From contig NZ_JAALFH010000062.1 in assembly GCF_011058255.1 (NCBI RefSeq), forward strand, positions 174,419-238,418: DNA of 64,000 nt, in the 5' to 3' direction. The notes below the pieces were generated by a model. It was not told the origin of the DNA, did no database searches, and was given only the letters and a program-made list of their open reading frames with translations. The stretch comes from Thioalkalivibrio sp. XN8 (GTDB taxonomy: Bacteria; Pseudomonadota; Gammaproteobacteria; Steroidobacterales; XN24). Shown here in pieces: positions 54,361 to 62,330 of this stretch. A program made the translations under genes and the position numbers. Positions within the stretch are counted from its first letter, which is position 1. Each line of letters begins with the position of its first letter.

Positions 54361-54374
54361 CGCCACGGGCACCT

Positions 54375-55427
54375 TTACTTCCCCAGTAACTCTCGCCTCA
54401 CCGCCGTATTCTTCTTCACGTCCGCCACCACGCGCTTGCCGATCACCTCCGGCAGGTACTTCGGCGCAAGCCCGTAGCCCGGCCGTACGCTGCGCACGGC
54501 ATCGGTGGTGATGACCTCGCCGGCCTTGAGGTCCTTCACGAAATACAGCGAGCGGCGGAACTGGGCATTGCCCTGCTCGCTCGACTTGCGGCCGTAGTCC
54601 ACTGCCCCAAGCGCTTCCCACGCCGTGCGCGTGCCGTGCACCAGCCCGGCCAGCTCGGCGGGCTCGAGCGAAAAGCTGTCGTCCGGCCCGCCGCCGCTGC
54701 GGTCCAGGGTGAAGTGCTTCTCGACGAGCGACGCGCCGAGCGCCACGCTGGCGATCGCCGTCGAGTTGTCGAGCGTGTGGTCGGAGAGCCCGGTCACCAC
54801 GCCGAAGCGCTCGATCATGTCCGCAATGGTGCGCAGGTTGTAGTCGGCGGCCGGCGCCGGGTAGCCGCTGACGCAGTGGAGCAGCGCCAGTTCCTTGCAG
54901 CCGCCCTCGCGCGCCGCGGCAACGGCTTCCGCGATCTCTTCGGCGTCGGCCATGCCGGTGGAGATGATCATCGGCTTGCCGGTGGCGGCGACGTAACGGA
55001 TCAATGGCAGGTCCACCGCCTCGAAAGACGCGATCTTGTAGGCCGGCGCGCCGAGTTCCTCGAGCAGGTCCACGGCCGTGGTGTCGAAGGGCGAGCTGAA
55101 GAGGGTGATGCCGGCCTTGCGGGCATGTGCGAACAGCGGCGCGTGCCAGTCCCAGGGCGTGTGCGCCTCCTCGTACAGCTCGTAGAGCGTGCGGCCGTCC
55201 CACAGCCCGCCGTGGATGCGGAACTCCTCGGCGTCGGAATCCAGCGTGATGGTGTCCGGCCGGTAGGTCTGCAGCTTCACCGCGGCGGCGCCCGCTTCGC
55301 TGGCCGCTTCGATCAGCGCCATGGCGTTCTCGATCCGGCCGTTGTGGTTGGCGGAGATCTCCGCGATCACGTAGGGCGGATGGTCGGGGCCGATCGGCCG
55401 GCCGTCGATAACGATCTGCTTCGTCAA
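54375..55427 (-). CDS. pseI: Pseudaminic acid synthase
   Basis: 350 residues, TTG start with AGGGA upstream. NeuB-type TIM barrel: YVIAEISANHNGRIENAMAL, KLQTYRPDTITL, LFSSPFDTTAVDLLEELGAP, KIASFEAVDLPLI, then SDHT and LGASLVEKHFTLDRSGGGPD. C-terminal SAF (antifreeze-like) domain RSLYFVKDLKAGEVITTDAV. It condenses PEP with the deacetylated altrosamine derivative to give pseudaminate. Last gene of the pse operon. Confidence 0.93.
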   Translation of the reverse strand: MTKQIVIDGRPIGPDHPPYVIAEISANHNGRIENAMALIEAASEAGAAAVKLQTYRPDTITLDSDAEEFRIHGGLWDGRTLYELYEEAHTPWDWHAPLFAHARKAGITLFSSPFDTTAVDLLEELGAPAYKIASFEAVDLPLIRYVAATGKPMIISTGMADAEEIAEAVAAAREGGCKELALLHCVSGYPAPAADYNLRTIADMIERFGVVTGLSDHTLDNSTAIASVALGASLVEKHFTLDRSGGGPDDSFSLEPAELAGLVHGTRTAWEALGAVDYGRKSSEQGNAQFRRSLYFVKDLKAGEVITTDAVRSVRPGYGLAPKYLPEVIGKRVVADVKKNTAVRRELLGK

Positions 55428-55439
55428 GGTCGCATTCCC

Positions 55440-55964
55440 TCACGCATCGGGGAAATACTTCGGATTGAAACAGGCCACGCACACGCGGTCCACCGGCTCG
55501 CCATCGCGCAGGTAGTAGCCCTTGAAGGTCGCCTCGACGACCCAGCCGGCGCGCGTGTAGGCCTTGATGGCCGGAATGTTGGTGGCGAAGATCCCGCTCT
55601 GCAGCCGCCGGATGTCGTGCTGCTCGAAGGCCAGCTCGTTACCGAGCGCGATGGCCTTGGTCGCCAGCCCCTGGCCGAGGAACTTGCGGTTGCCGATGAG
55701 CGCCACCAGGTCCGCCGTGCGGTTGCGGGTGTCGATCGGGCCGATCTTCAGCGTGCCGATGCGCTCGCCGTCCGCGGTTTCGATCACGTAATAAAACCAG
55801 CGCCCGGTCTCGCGGCCGAGCTCGAAGTCCTGCACCAGGGTCGCGCGGTCGAAGGTCCGGCCGCTGCCCGTGAAGTAATCGAGATGGCCGTCGTCGTTGG
55901 TGTACCAGCCGACGTACTCTTCGTCGATGTCCGCGAGCGTAACCGGTCGCAGCCGGATGTCCAT
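55440..55964 (-). CDS. pseH: PseH-type GNAT N-acetyltransferase
   Basis: 174 residues from ATG 55964. LRPVTLADIDEEYVGWYTND, IETADGERIGTLKIGPID, ALIGNRKFLGQGLATKAIAL (acetyl-CoA loop) and AIKAYTRAGWVVEATFKGYY are the sugar N4-acetyltransferase pattern. Within the pse order it should acetylate UDP-4-amino-4,6-dideoxy-AltNAc, the third step. Starts 2 nt after pseG. Confidence 0.88.
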   Translation of the reverse strand: MDIRLRPVTLADIDEEYVGWYTNDDGHLDYFTGSGRTFDRATLVQDFELGRETGRWFYYVIETADGERIGTLKIGPIDTRNRTADLVALIGNRKFLGQGLATKAIALGNELAFEQHDIRRLQSGIFATNIPAIKAYTRAGWVVEATFKGYYLRDGEPVDRVCVACFNPKYFPDA

Positions 55965-55966
55965 TC

Positions 55967-57055
55967 TCACTCTCCCCTGCCCGCCAGCAGCGCGTCGGCC
56001 ACCCGCGCCGTGCCGCGCCCGTCGCAGATCGCTGCAGCGGTGGCCGACATCGTCGCCAGCACCGCCGGGTCGCGCACGAGGTCCGCGATGATCGGCGGCA
56101 GCGTGCGCGCGATGTCGTCCGGCGCGCCCAGATCGAAGGCCGCGCCGGCCGCGGCGAGCTCGCGGCAGATGGGCGCCTGGTTGTCCGCCAGCACCACCAG
56201 CGCGCTCGGCAGCCCCATGCAGCAGCGCTCCCACGACGTGCTGCCGGCGGCCCCGATCGCGAAATCGCTGGCACCCATGCGCTCCGCCATGTCGTCCACG
56301 TCGACCACGACCTCGGCCCGGAACGGCAGCGCCGCCACCTTGGCGCGCACCTGCTCGAGCCACGGGGCGCGACTGCCCATGACCACCGTCACGGCAATCT
56401 CGGCCGGGAGCCGGCTGGCGCCCAGCGCCTCCAGCACCTGTCCCGTGGCGTCGGCCTTGTCGATGCCGCCCATGGTCACCAGGATCCTCTCCAGCCCGCC
56501 CTCGGCCCGGCGCTCCAGGCTCAGGGGCCGCAGGCGCGCGAAGCCCGGCCGCAGCAGCGCGAACGCCGGCCCGCACAATAGTTGGCAATGCGGCGGCACC
56601 AGCGCCTCGTAATCGCCCGGCGCCCGCCCGAGATTCTGGTCGAGCAGCAGCTCGCATTCGTGCGGCCGGTCGGCGAGGTCGTCGATGACCATGATCTTGC
56701 GCGCGGCCGGGCGCAGCGGCCGTTCCCAGCGCGCATCCAGGCCGTAATGATCCACCACGAGCCAGTCCACGGGCCGGTCGCCGAACGCCGCCCGGGTCTC
56801 CGTGACGTCGAGCTCCACCGGCACGCCGAGCCAGCCCATGGGGCTCGCCGGCGGCGGCAGCACATGCACATCGAAGCCGCGGCGACGGATCTCGTCGATG
56901 CGGTGCCCGGGCAGCTCGCGGCAGACGAACTCGCAGTCCGCGCCCCGCTCGCGGAGTTCTTCGGCCAGCACGAGGCAGCGCATCACGTGGCCGGTGCCGA
57001 TCTCCAGCGAGGCGTCCGCGCGCAGGACGATGCGTGGCTGGCCGGCCGCAGTCAT
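55967..57055 (-). CDS. pseG: UDP-2,4-diacetamido-2,4,6-trideoxy-altropyranose hydrolase
   Basis: 362 residues from ATG 57055, overlapping the pseF stop. RIVLRADASLEIGTGHVMRC with the catalytic His (G-x-GH), LVVDHYGLDARWE, DQNLGR, ILVTMGGIDKADATGQVLEA and GAAGSTSWERCCMGLPS define the PseG GT-B-like hydrolase that removes UDP before the synthase step. Length is slightly above the usual 280-340. Confidence 0.92.
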   Translation of the reverse strand: MTAAGQPRIVLRADASLEIGTGHVMRCLVLAEELRERGADCEFVCRELPGHRIDEIRRRGFDVHVLPPPASPMGWLGVPVELDVTETRAAFGDRPVDWLVVDHYGLDARWERPLRPAARKIMVIDDLADRPHECELLLDQNLGRAPGDYEALVPPHCQLLCGPAFALLRPGFARLRPLSLERRAEGGLERILVTMGGIDKADATGQVLEALGASRLPAEIAVTVVMGSRAPWLEQVRAKVAALPFRAEVVVDVDDMAERMGASDFAIGAAGSTSWERCCMGLPSALVVLADNQAPICRELAAAGAAFDLGAPDDIARTLPPIIADLVRDPAVLATMSATAAAICDGRGTARVADALLAGRGE

Positions 57056-57741
57056 TGCCCGGCCAGGGCCCGGAACATGAGCTCGGCCCGCGCCCAGTCC
57101 TCCGGCGTGTCGATGTCCTGCACCCGGCTGGCCGGCAGCACCACGGCCCGCGATTCCGGCGCGAAGATCGGCCGGCCCTCGAGCCAGGCGTCGCGCGTGC
57201 CCCAGTACCACTGGCCGGCGTCGTGGTAGGCCGGCTCGAGGTCCTGCGAGCGGGTCGCGGCGTGCTCGGGCTGGAACATCCCGACGCGGCCCTCGGCGTC
57301 CAGGCGGAGCGCACGCTGGATCGGGAAACCGTAGCCGGCCACCGGGAACACGTAGTCGGCGCCGCCCTCCTCCAGCAGCCGCAGGCCCTCGCGCAGGTCC
57401 TCGGCGCGGCAGAACGGCGCCGTGGCGTAGATGCAGCAGGCCGCAGTCACCGCGTCGCCCTGCTCTTCCTGCCAGCGGACGGCATGCGCGATTACGGGGA
57501 CTGTCCCCACATGATCATCCGCCAGCTCCGCGGGGCGGGTGAACGGCGCCTCGGCGCCATGCTCGCGGGCGACGGCGGCGATCTCGGGGTCGTCGGTGGA
57601 CACCAGGATGCGGTCGAAGCAGCCGGCCGCGCGCGCCGCCTCGATCGACCAGGCGATGATGGGCTTGCCGGCGAACTCGCGGATGTTCTTGCGCGGGACG
57701 CGCTTGCTGCCGCCGCGCGCGGGGATGACGGCCAGCCTCAT
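57052..57741 (-). CDS. pseF: Pseudaminic acid cytidylyltransferase
   Basis: 229 residues. RLAVIPARGGSKRVPRKNIR is the CTP loop; VSTDDPEIAAVAREHGAEAP, DVCIYAT-like CCIYATAPFCRAEDL and YHDAGQWYWGTRDAW are typical. It activates pseudaminate to the CMP form used by transferases. The core GGGGACAGTCCCC occurs in frame as VGTVPVIAHAV, at a conserved site of the family, so it may be coincidental rather than inserted. Confidence 0.94.
   Translation of the reverse strand: MRLAVIPARGGSKRVPRKNIREFAGKPIIAWSIEAARAAGCFDRILVSTDDPEIAAVAREHGAEAPFTRPAELADDHVGTVPVIAHAVRWQEEQGDAVTAACCIYATAPFCRAEDLREGLRLLEEGGADYVFPVAGYGFPIQRALRLDAEGRVGMFQPEHAATRSQDLEPAYHDAGQWYWGTRDAWLEGRPIFAPESRAVVLPASRVQDIDTPEDWARAELMFRALAGQ
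57496..57508. repeat. REP core inside pseF
   Basis: GGGGACTGTCCCC without the usual flanks, in frame in pseF (GTVP). Confidence 0.55.
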
Positions 57742-58907
57742 CAGGTCCCCGCCTCGCCCAGGGCCTCGCCGAGCGCCGCGACGACCCGGTCCTGGTCGGC
57801 CTCGGTCATGGCCGGGTACATGGGCAGGCTGATGGCCTCGGCGTAGTAGTCCTCGGCCACGGGAAAGTCGCCGGGCACGAAGCCGAGCTGCTCGTAGTAG
57901 GGCTGGGTGTGCACCGGGATGTAGTGCACGTTGACGCCGATGCCCCGCGCCCGCAGGCCCTCGAAGACGCGGCGGCGGCGCTCGTTCTCGGCGCCTTCCT
58001 CGACGCGGATCACGTAGAGATGGAAGGCAGAGTAGCCGTCGGGATGCTGCCAGGGGGTGGTGACGGGCAAGTCCGCCAGCAGCGCGTCGTAGCGCGCGGC
58101 GATTTCGTGCCGGCGGGCGACGTACTCGTCCAGCCGCAGCATCTGGCTCAGTCCCAGCGCCGCCTGCAGGTCGGTCAGGCGATAGTTGAAGCCGAGCAGC
58201 TGCTGCTCGTAGTACCAGGGCCCGTCCATGCGCGTCATCTTCGCCGCGTCGCGGGTGATGCCGTGGCTGCGCAGCATTTCCATGCGGGCGGCCAGAGCCG
58301 CGTCCTGGGTCAGCGCCATCCCGCCCTCGGCGGTGGTGATGATCTTGACCGGGTGGAAGCTGAACACCGTGATGTCGCTGTAGCGGCAGTTGCCGACCGG
58401 CTCGCCGCGGTAGCGCCCGCCGACGGCGTGCGAGGCGTCCTCGATGATGCGGAAGCCGTAGCGCTTGGAAAGCTCATGGATCGCGGCCATGTCGCAGGAC
58501 TGGCCGGTCAGGTGCACCGGCACCACGATCTTCGGCAGCCGTCCCGCCCGCTCAGCGGCCGCGAGTTTCTGCGCCAGCGCGCCTGCGGACAGGTTGTAGG
58601 TCCGCGGGTCGATATCCACGAAATCCACGTCGGCGCCGCAGTACAGCCCGCAGTTGGCCGACGCGACGAAGGTGACCGGGCTGGTCCAGAGCAGGTCGCC
58701 GGGGCCGAGATCCAGCGCCAGGCAGGCGATGTGCAGGGCGCTGGTGGCGCTGTTCACGGCGACGGCGTGGGCCGCGCCGCAGTGGCCGGCGACGGCCTGC
58801 TCGAAGCGCGGCACCGCCGGGCCCTGGGTCAGGAAGTCGGAGCGCAGGACCTCGACCACGGCGTCGACGTCCGCCTGGGTGATGTGCTGGCGGCCGTAGG
58901 GGATCAC
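57741..58907 (-). CDS. pseC: UDP-4-amino-4,6-dideoxy-N-acetyl-altrosamine transaminase
   Basis: 388-residue PLP enzyme, GTG start 4 nt after pseB. IPYGRQHITQADVDAVVEVL, VNSATSALHIACLALDLGPG, WTSPVTFVASANCGLYCGAD, IEDASHAVGG and Lys in FSFHPVKIITTAEGGM match PseC. It aminates the PseB 4-keto product at C4. ATGA overlap with pseF. Confidence 0.94.
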   Translation of the reverse strand: MIPYGRQHITQADVDAVVEVLRSDFLTQGPAVPRFEQAVAGHCGAAHAVAVNSATSALHIACLALDLGPGDLLWTSPVTFVASANCGLYCGADVDFVDIDPRTYNLSAGALAQKLAAAERAGRLPKIVVPVHLTGQSCDMAAIHELSKRYGFRIIEDASHAVGGRYRGEPVGNCRYSDITVFSFHPVKIITTAEGGMALTQDAALAARMEMLRSHGITRDAAKMTRMDGPWYYEQQLLGFNYRLTDLQAALGLSQMLRLDEYVARRHEIAARYDALLADLPVTTPWQHPDGYSAFHLYVIRVEEGAENERRRRVFEGLRARGIGVNVHYIPVHTQPYYEQLGFVPGDFPVAEDYYAEAISLPMYPAMTEADQDRVVAALGEALGEAGT

Positions 58908-58911
58908 GCGC

Positions 58912-59922
58912 TCAGGCCGTGAAGTCCGGGTCGATGTTCTCGCGGATCAGCTCGCGCAGCTGGTCCACGGTCAGGAAATCCGCGTTGCTGCCGCTGTTGT
59001 AGGCGAAGCCGGGTTCGACCGGGGTGGCGCCGAAGCGCTCGCAGTAGGCTTCGACGCCGTGCCTGCCGGTCGGCGACAGGATCGCGTAGTAGTGGCCGAG
59101 ATCGACCGTGTAGGGGCTGTCGCTGGAGGTGATCATTTCCTCGTGGATCTTCTCGCCCGGGCGGATGCCGGTGATCTCGCGCTGGCAGTCCGGGCCGACG
59201 GCTTCGGCCACGTCGAGGATGCGGTAGCTCGGGATCTTGGGCACGAAGATCTCGCCGCCCTGGGCGTGCTCCAGCGCCCAGAGCACCATGTCCACGCCTT
59301 CCTGCAGGGTGATGTTGAAACGCGTCATGCCGGTGTCGGTGATCGGCAGCACGCCGGTCTTGCGCTTGTCGAGGAAGAAGGGAATCACCGAGCCGCGGCT
59401 GCCCATGACGTTGCCGTAGCGCACCACGGAAAAGCGCAGGTCGCGGGCGCCCTTGATGTTGTTGGCGGCGGTGAAGAGCTTGTCGGAGCAGAGCTTGGTG
59501 GCGCCGTAGAGGTTCACCGGCGCGGCGGCCTTGTCGGTGGACAGCGCCACCACGCGCTTCACCTCGTTCTCGAGGCAGGCCTCGATCAGGTTCTGGGCCC
59601 CGAGGATATTGGTCTTGATGAACTCGAAGGGGTTGTACTCGGCGGCCGGCACCTGCTTCAGCGCCGCCGCGTGGATTACGGTGTCGATCCCCTCCAGCGC
59701 GCGGCGCAGGCGGGCCTCGTCGCGCATGTCGCCGAGGAAGTAGCGCAACCCGGGGTATTTATCGGGGCTGAACGCCTGCGCCATCTCGAACTGCTTGAGC
59801 TCGTCGCGGGAGAAGACCACCAGGCGCTTGATGTCGGGGTGCCGCTCCAGGACGGTGCGGACGAAGGCCTTGCCGAAGGAGCCGGTGCCGCCGGTGATGA
59901 AAATCGATTGCCCGCTGTTCAT
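58912..59922 (-). CDS. pseB: UDP-GlcNAc 4,6-dehydratase (inverting)
   Basis: 336 residues, first gene of the pse operon. IFITGGTGSFGKAFVRTVLE is the NADP motif; FVIHAAALKQVPAAEYNPFE-like DTVIHAAALKQVPAAEYN, STDKAAAPVNLYGATKLCSD and RYGNVMGSRGSVIPFFLDKR are hallmarks of the soluble inverting dehydratase. It begins 8 nt after a copy of the 106-bp module, so the whole pse operon is probably controlled there. Confidence 0.95.
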   Translation of the reverse strand: MNSGQSIFITGGTGSFGKAFVRTVLERHPDIKRLVVFSRDELKQFEMAQAFSPDKYPGLRYFLGDMRDEARLRRALEGIDTVIHAAALKQVPAAEYNPFEFIKTNILGAQNLIEACLENEVKRVVALSTDKAAAPVNLYGATKLCSDKLFTAANNIKGARDLRFSVVRYGNVMGSRGSVIPFFLDKRKTGVLPITDTGMTRFNITLQEGVDMVLWALEHAQGGEIFVPKIPSYRILDVAEAVGPDCQREITGIRPGEKIHEEMITSSDSPYTVDLGHYYAILSPTGRHGVEAYCERFGATPVEPGFAYNSGSNADFLTVDQLRELIRENIDPDFTA

Positions 59923-59929
59923 GATTGCT

Positions 59930-60035
59930 GGGGTCGGACCGTCTCAAGTACCTGATGACCCGGGGATTATGGCAGAAAACGGGGCGGTTTTCGGGCCTTA
60001 CGCGACAGCGGAACCGGGGTTTTGTGTCATGTAAG
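59930..60035 (-). promoter_or_regulatory. 106-bp promoter module upstream of the pse operon
   Basis: Blocks GGGGTCGGACCGTCTCAAGT from 59930, GGATTATGGCAGAAAA from 59964 and the palindrome from 59997, with the same offsets (0, 34, 67) as the ugd copy. The DNA between blocks differs, so only these pieces are conserved. The middle block gives an extended -10 on the minus strand. Confidence 0.7.
59997..60035. repeat. 39-bp palindromic element, copy C
   Basis: Right arm TTTGTGTCATGTAAG is well kept; left arm CTTACGCGACAGCGG is the most diverged of the three copies. Length and centre (CCGGGG) match copies A and B. Confidence 0.7.
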
Positions 60036-60190
60036 GAGATTCTGCTGGTCGCTCAATCGAGGTCCAGGTGCGGCCATGACCGGTGGGAGCCTTGGGAATG
60101 TCCACGGTTCCGGGCCATTAGCGGCCTCGCCCAGTGACCGCCCCCGGCGAGAAAATGGCTTGCCAATCGAACCGGCGTGGAGCAGACTTG

Positions 60191-60215
60191 ACTAAGTTCA
60201 TTAAACTAAGTCCAT
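60191..60215 (+). promoter_or_regulatory. Direct repeat upstream of Phd-PIN operon
   Basis: ACTAAGTTCAT and ACTAAGTCCAT, start to start 14 bp, 16 nt before the antitoxin ATG. Candidate antitoxin binding sites. Confidence 0.4.
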
Positions 60216-60230
60216 TTGGAAGCCTCGAGC

Positions 60231-60476
60231 ATGGAAATCTTCAACATTCACGACGCGAAGACACACCTGTCGCGGCTCGTCGAGCGCGCCGCCCACGGCG
60301 AGCCCTTCATCATCGCCAAGGCCGGACGGCCGATGGTGCGGGTGATCGCCATCGATGCGCCCCTGCCGACGGAGGCCCGGCGGATCGGTTTCCTCGCTGG
60401 CGAGATCCGCGTACCGGACGACTTCGACCGGATGGGCGAGACTGAAATACAGGAGCAGTTCGAGGGCCGGGAGTGA
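60231..60476 (+). CDS. Phd/YefM-family antitoxin
   Basis: 81 residues from ATG 60231. FNIHDAKTHLSRLVERAAHG and EPFIIAKAGRPMVRVIAID are the Phd fold. The C-terminal DDFDRMGETEIQEQFEG should bind the toxin. It overlaps the toxin start (GTGA). Confidence 0.9.
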   Translation: MEIFNIHDAKTHLSRLVERAAHGEPFIIAKAGRPMVRVIAIDAPLPTEARRIGFLAGEIRVPDDFDRMGETEIQEQFEGRE

Positions 60477-60859
60477 ACCTGCTGCTGGACACCCACGTGC
60501 TGCTCTGGGCCGCCGGCGACTCCGCGCGCCTGTCGCCCGCGGCGCGCAAGCTGATCGGGAACCCCGCGCATGCGCTGTGGTTCAGCGCCGCCAGCCTCTG
60601 GGAGGTGACTATCAAGGCGAGCCTGGGGCGGGACGACTTCCATGCCGATCCGGTCCTGCTGCGGCGCGGGCTGCTCGAAAACGGTTACCGCGAACTGCCC
60701 ATCACCAGCGAGCACGTCATTGCTGTCAGCCGCCTGCCGGAGCTGCATCGCGACCCCTTCGATCGCATCCTGCTTGCCCAGGCCGAGGTCGAAGGCGCCC
60801 TGCTGCTGACAGCCGACGACCGCGTGCTCAGCTACGGCGGGCCGGTCCGTCGCGTCTGA
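60473..60859 (+). CDS. vapC: PIN-domain toxin
   Basis: 128 residues, GTG start. LLLDTHVLLWAAGDSARLSP, then FSAASLWEVTIKASLGR, HRDPFDRILLAQAEVEGALL and LLTADDRVLSYGG give the acidic positions of the common PIN toxin type that pairs with Phd antitoxins. Divergent from the pse operon and convergent with the NDH-2 gene. Confidence 0.92.
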   Translation: MNLLLDTHVLLWAAGDSARLSPAARKLIGNPAHALWFSAASLWEVTIKASLGRDDFHADPVLLRRGLLENGYRELPITSEHVIAVSRLPELHRDPFDRILLAQAEVEGALLLTADDRVLSYGGPVRRV

Positions 60860-60922
60860 CGATCATTGCCACGATCTCGAGCACGGGCACCAGCCCGGCA
60901 TCGGGACGGAGCCCGCTCCGGC

Positions 60923-62212
60923 TCAATGCAGCTTCAGGTGCGGCCGGATCACCCGGTGCAGGCTCTTCAGCAGGATCATCAGCACGCCGCGCCACGGGCC
61001 GTACAGCTCGAGCAGGTGGCGGTGGTAGAGCGACAGGTAAGTGAAGCGCGCGATCCGTCCCTCGACCATGACCCCGCCGCCGAGGAAGGAGAACAGGTTG
61101 CCGACGGTGTGGAACTTCGACAGGTTCACCAGCGAGCCGAGATCCTTGTATACATAAGTTTTACGTGGGGACTGTCCCCGGATCATCAGCATGATGTTGT
61201 CGGCGACGAGATGGCCGAGCTGGCGCGCCGCCTGGCCGCGCGGCGGCACCCAGGAGCCGTCGGGCTGCGGGCAGGCGCAGCAGTCGCCGATGGCGAAGAT
61301 GGTGTCGTCGCGGGTCGCCTGCCCGGTCGGCCGGACTACCAGCTGGTTCAGGTGGTTGGTCTCGAGCCCGCCGATGTTCTCGAGGTAGTCCGCGCCGCGG
61401 ATGCCGGCGGACCAGATGACGATATCCGCGGGGATGAAATAACCGCCCTGGAACGTCAGCCCCTGGTCGGTCACCTCGACCACGCGCGTGTTGGTGAACA
61501 CCTGCACGCCGATCTTCTCCAGCTCGCGGGCCACCGCCGCCGAGATCGCCTCCTGGCTCACCTTGGGCAGGATGCGCTTGTCGGCCTCGACCAGCGTGAC
61601 GTCGAGCAGCGAGCTGTCGATCCTGTAGCCGTAGCCGCGCAGCTGGTCGACGGCATGGTGCATCTCGGCGGCCATCTCCGTGCCCGTGGCGCCGGCGCCG
61701 ACGATGGCCACCTTGATCCGCTCTTCCAGCTGTTCGTGGCTGGCGTAGCGCAGGAAGCGGTTGAGCAGGATCTTGCGGATGCCCATGGCCTGCTCGGTGT
61801 TGTCGAGGAACAGGCAGCGACGCTTCACGCCCGGGATGCCGAAGTCGTTGGCAATGCTGCCGACGGCCACCACCAGGTAGTCGAAGTCGAGGCGTCGGGC
61901 CGGCAGCAGTTCCTCGCCGTCGACCACGATGGGCGCGAGCACCACCTGGCGGTGCTCGCGGTCGATGTCGGCCAGGCTGCCCTGCTGGAAGTGATAGCCG
62001 TTGGCGGCGGCGTGACCGCGGAAACTCAGCGCGTCGATGCCGACGTCGAGCGCGCCGGTGGCCACCTCGTGCAGCAGCGGCTTCCACACGTGGCTCTCGA
62101 CCCGGTCGACCAGCGTCACGTGCGCCTTCCCCTTGCGGCCGAGCTTGCGCCCGAGCCGGGTCGCGCAGGCGATGCCGCCGGCGCCCCCGCCGACGATGAC
62201 GATCTTCTTCAT
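60923..62212 (-). CDS. ndh: Type II NADH:quinone oxidoreductase (NDH-2)
   Basis: 429-residue FAD enzyme passing electrons from NADH to quinone without pumping. FAD motif IVIVGGGAGGIACATRLGRK, NAD motif VAIVGAGATGTEMAAEMHHA, and FAIGDCCACPQ plus VPPRGQAARQLGHLVADNIM of the second FAD site. The C-terminal amphipathic part (GPWRGVLMILLKSLHRVIRP) should hold it to the membrane. Between MLMI and KTYVYKDLGSLV a REP core is read in frame as RGQSPR, in a variable linker of the family. Confidence 0.93.
   Translation of the reverse strand: MKKIVIVGGGAGGIACATRLGRKLGRKGKAHVTLVDRVESHVWKPLLHEVATGALDVGIDALSFRGHAAANGYHFQQGSLADIDREHRQVVLAPIVVDGEELLPARRLDFDYLVVAVGSIANDFGIPGVKRRCLFLDNTEQAMGIRKILLNRFLRYASHEQLEERIKVAIVGAGATGTEMAAEMHHAVDQLRGYGYRIDSSLLDVTLVEADKRILPKVSQEAISAAVARELEKIGVQVFTNTRVVEVTDQGLTFQGGYFIPADIVIWSAGIRGADYLENIGGLETNHLNQLVVRPTGQATRDDTIFAIGDCCACPQPDGSWVPPRGQAARQLGHLVADNIMLMIRGQSPRKTYVYKDLGSLVNLSKFHTVGNLFSFLGGGVMVEGRIARFTYLSLYHRHLLELYGPWRGVLMILLKSLHRVIRPHLKLH
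61167..61179. repeat. REP core in frame inside ndh
   Basis: GGGGACTGTCCCC; on the coding strand it reads RGQSPR. The bases beside it are not the usual GGTCCT/AGGACC flanks. Confidence 0.75.
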
Positions 62213-62225
62213 GGGCTCTGCTCTA

Positions 62226-62262
62226 GGGACCGGTCCTGGGGACAGTCCCCAGGACCGGTCCC
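62226..62262. repeat. REP-like palindrome, 37 nt
   Basis: GGGACCGGTCCT, core GGGGACAGTCCCC (62238-62250), AGGACCGGTCCC: a perfect inverted repeat and the cleanest full-length single unit of the family. It lies between the ndh start and the phosphoesterase stop. Confidence 0.9.
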
Positions 62263-62330
62263 AGTTTACCGCAGTGCAGCATCAAAGAGCAGGCGGACAG
62301 CACCGCCGCCGCCCGGCGTCTGCCCCGGTT

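Larger units (their letters stand above)
59923..60230. other. 308-nt gap between divergent pseB and Phd-PIN genes
   Basis: It contains the second 106-bp module (59930-60035) and the direct repeats before the antitoxin (60191-60215). The stretch 60036-60190 shows no gene or clear structure. Confidence 0.6.

Noticed and set aside
57496..57508. REP core in pseF as a clear insertion event
   Set aside because: The residues it encodes (GTVPVIAHA) fit the conserved pattern of the family and the usual REP flanks are missing, so chance identity is as likely.
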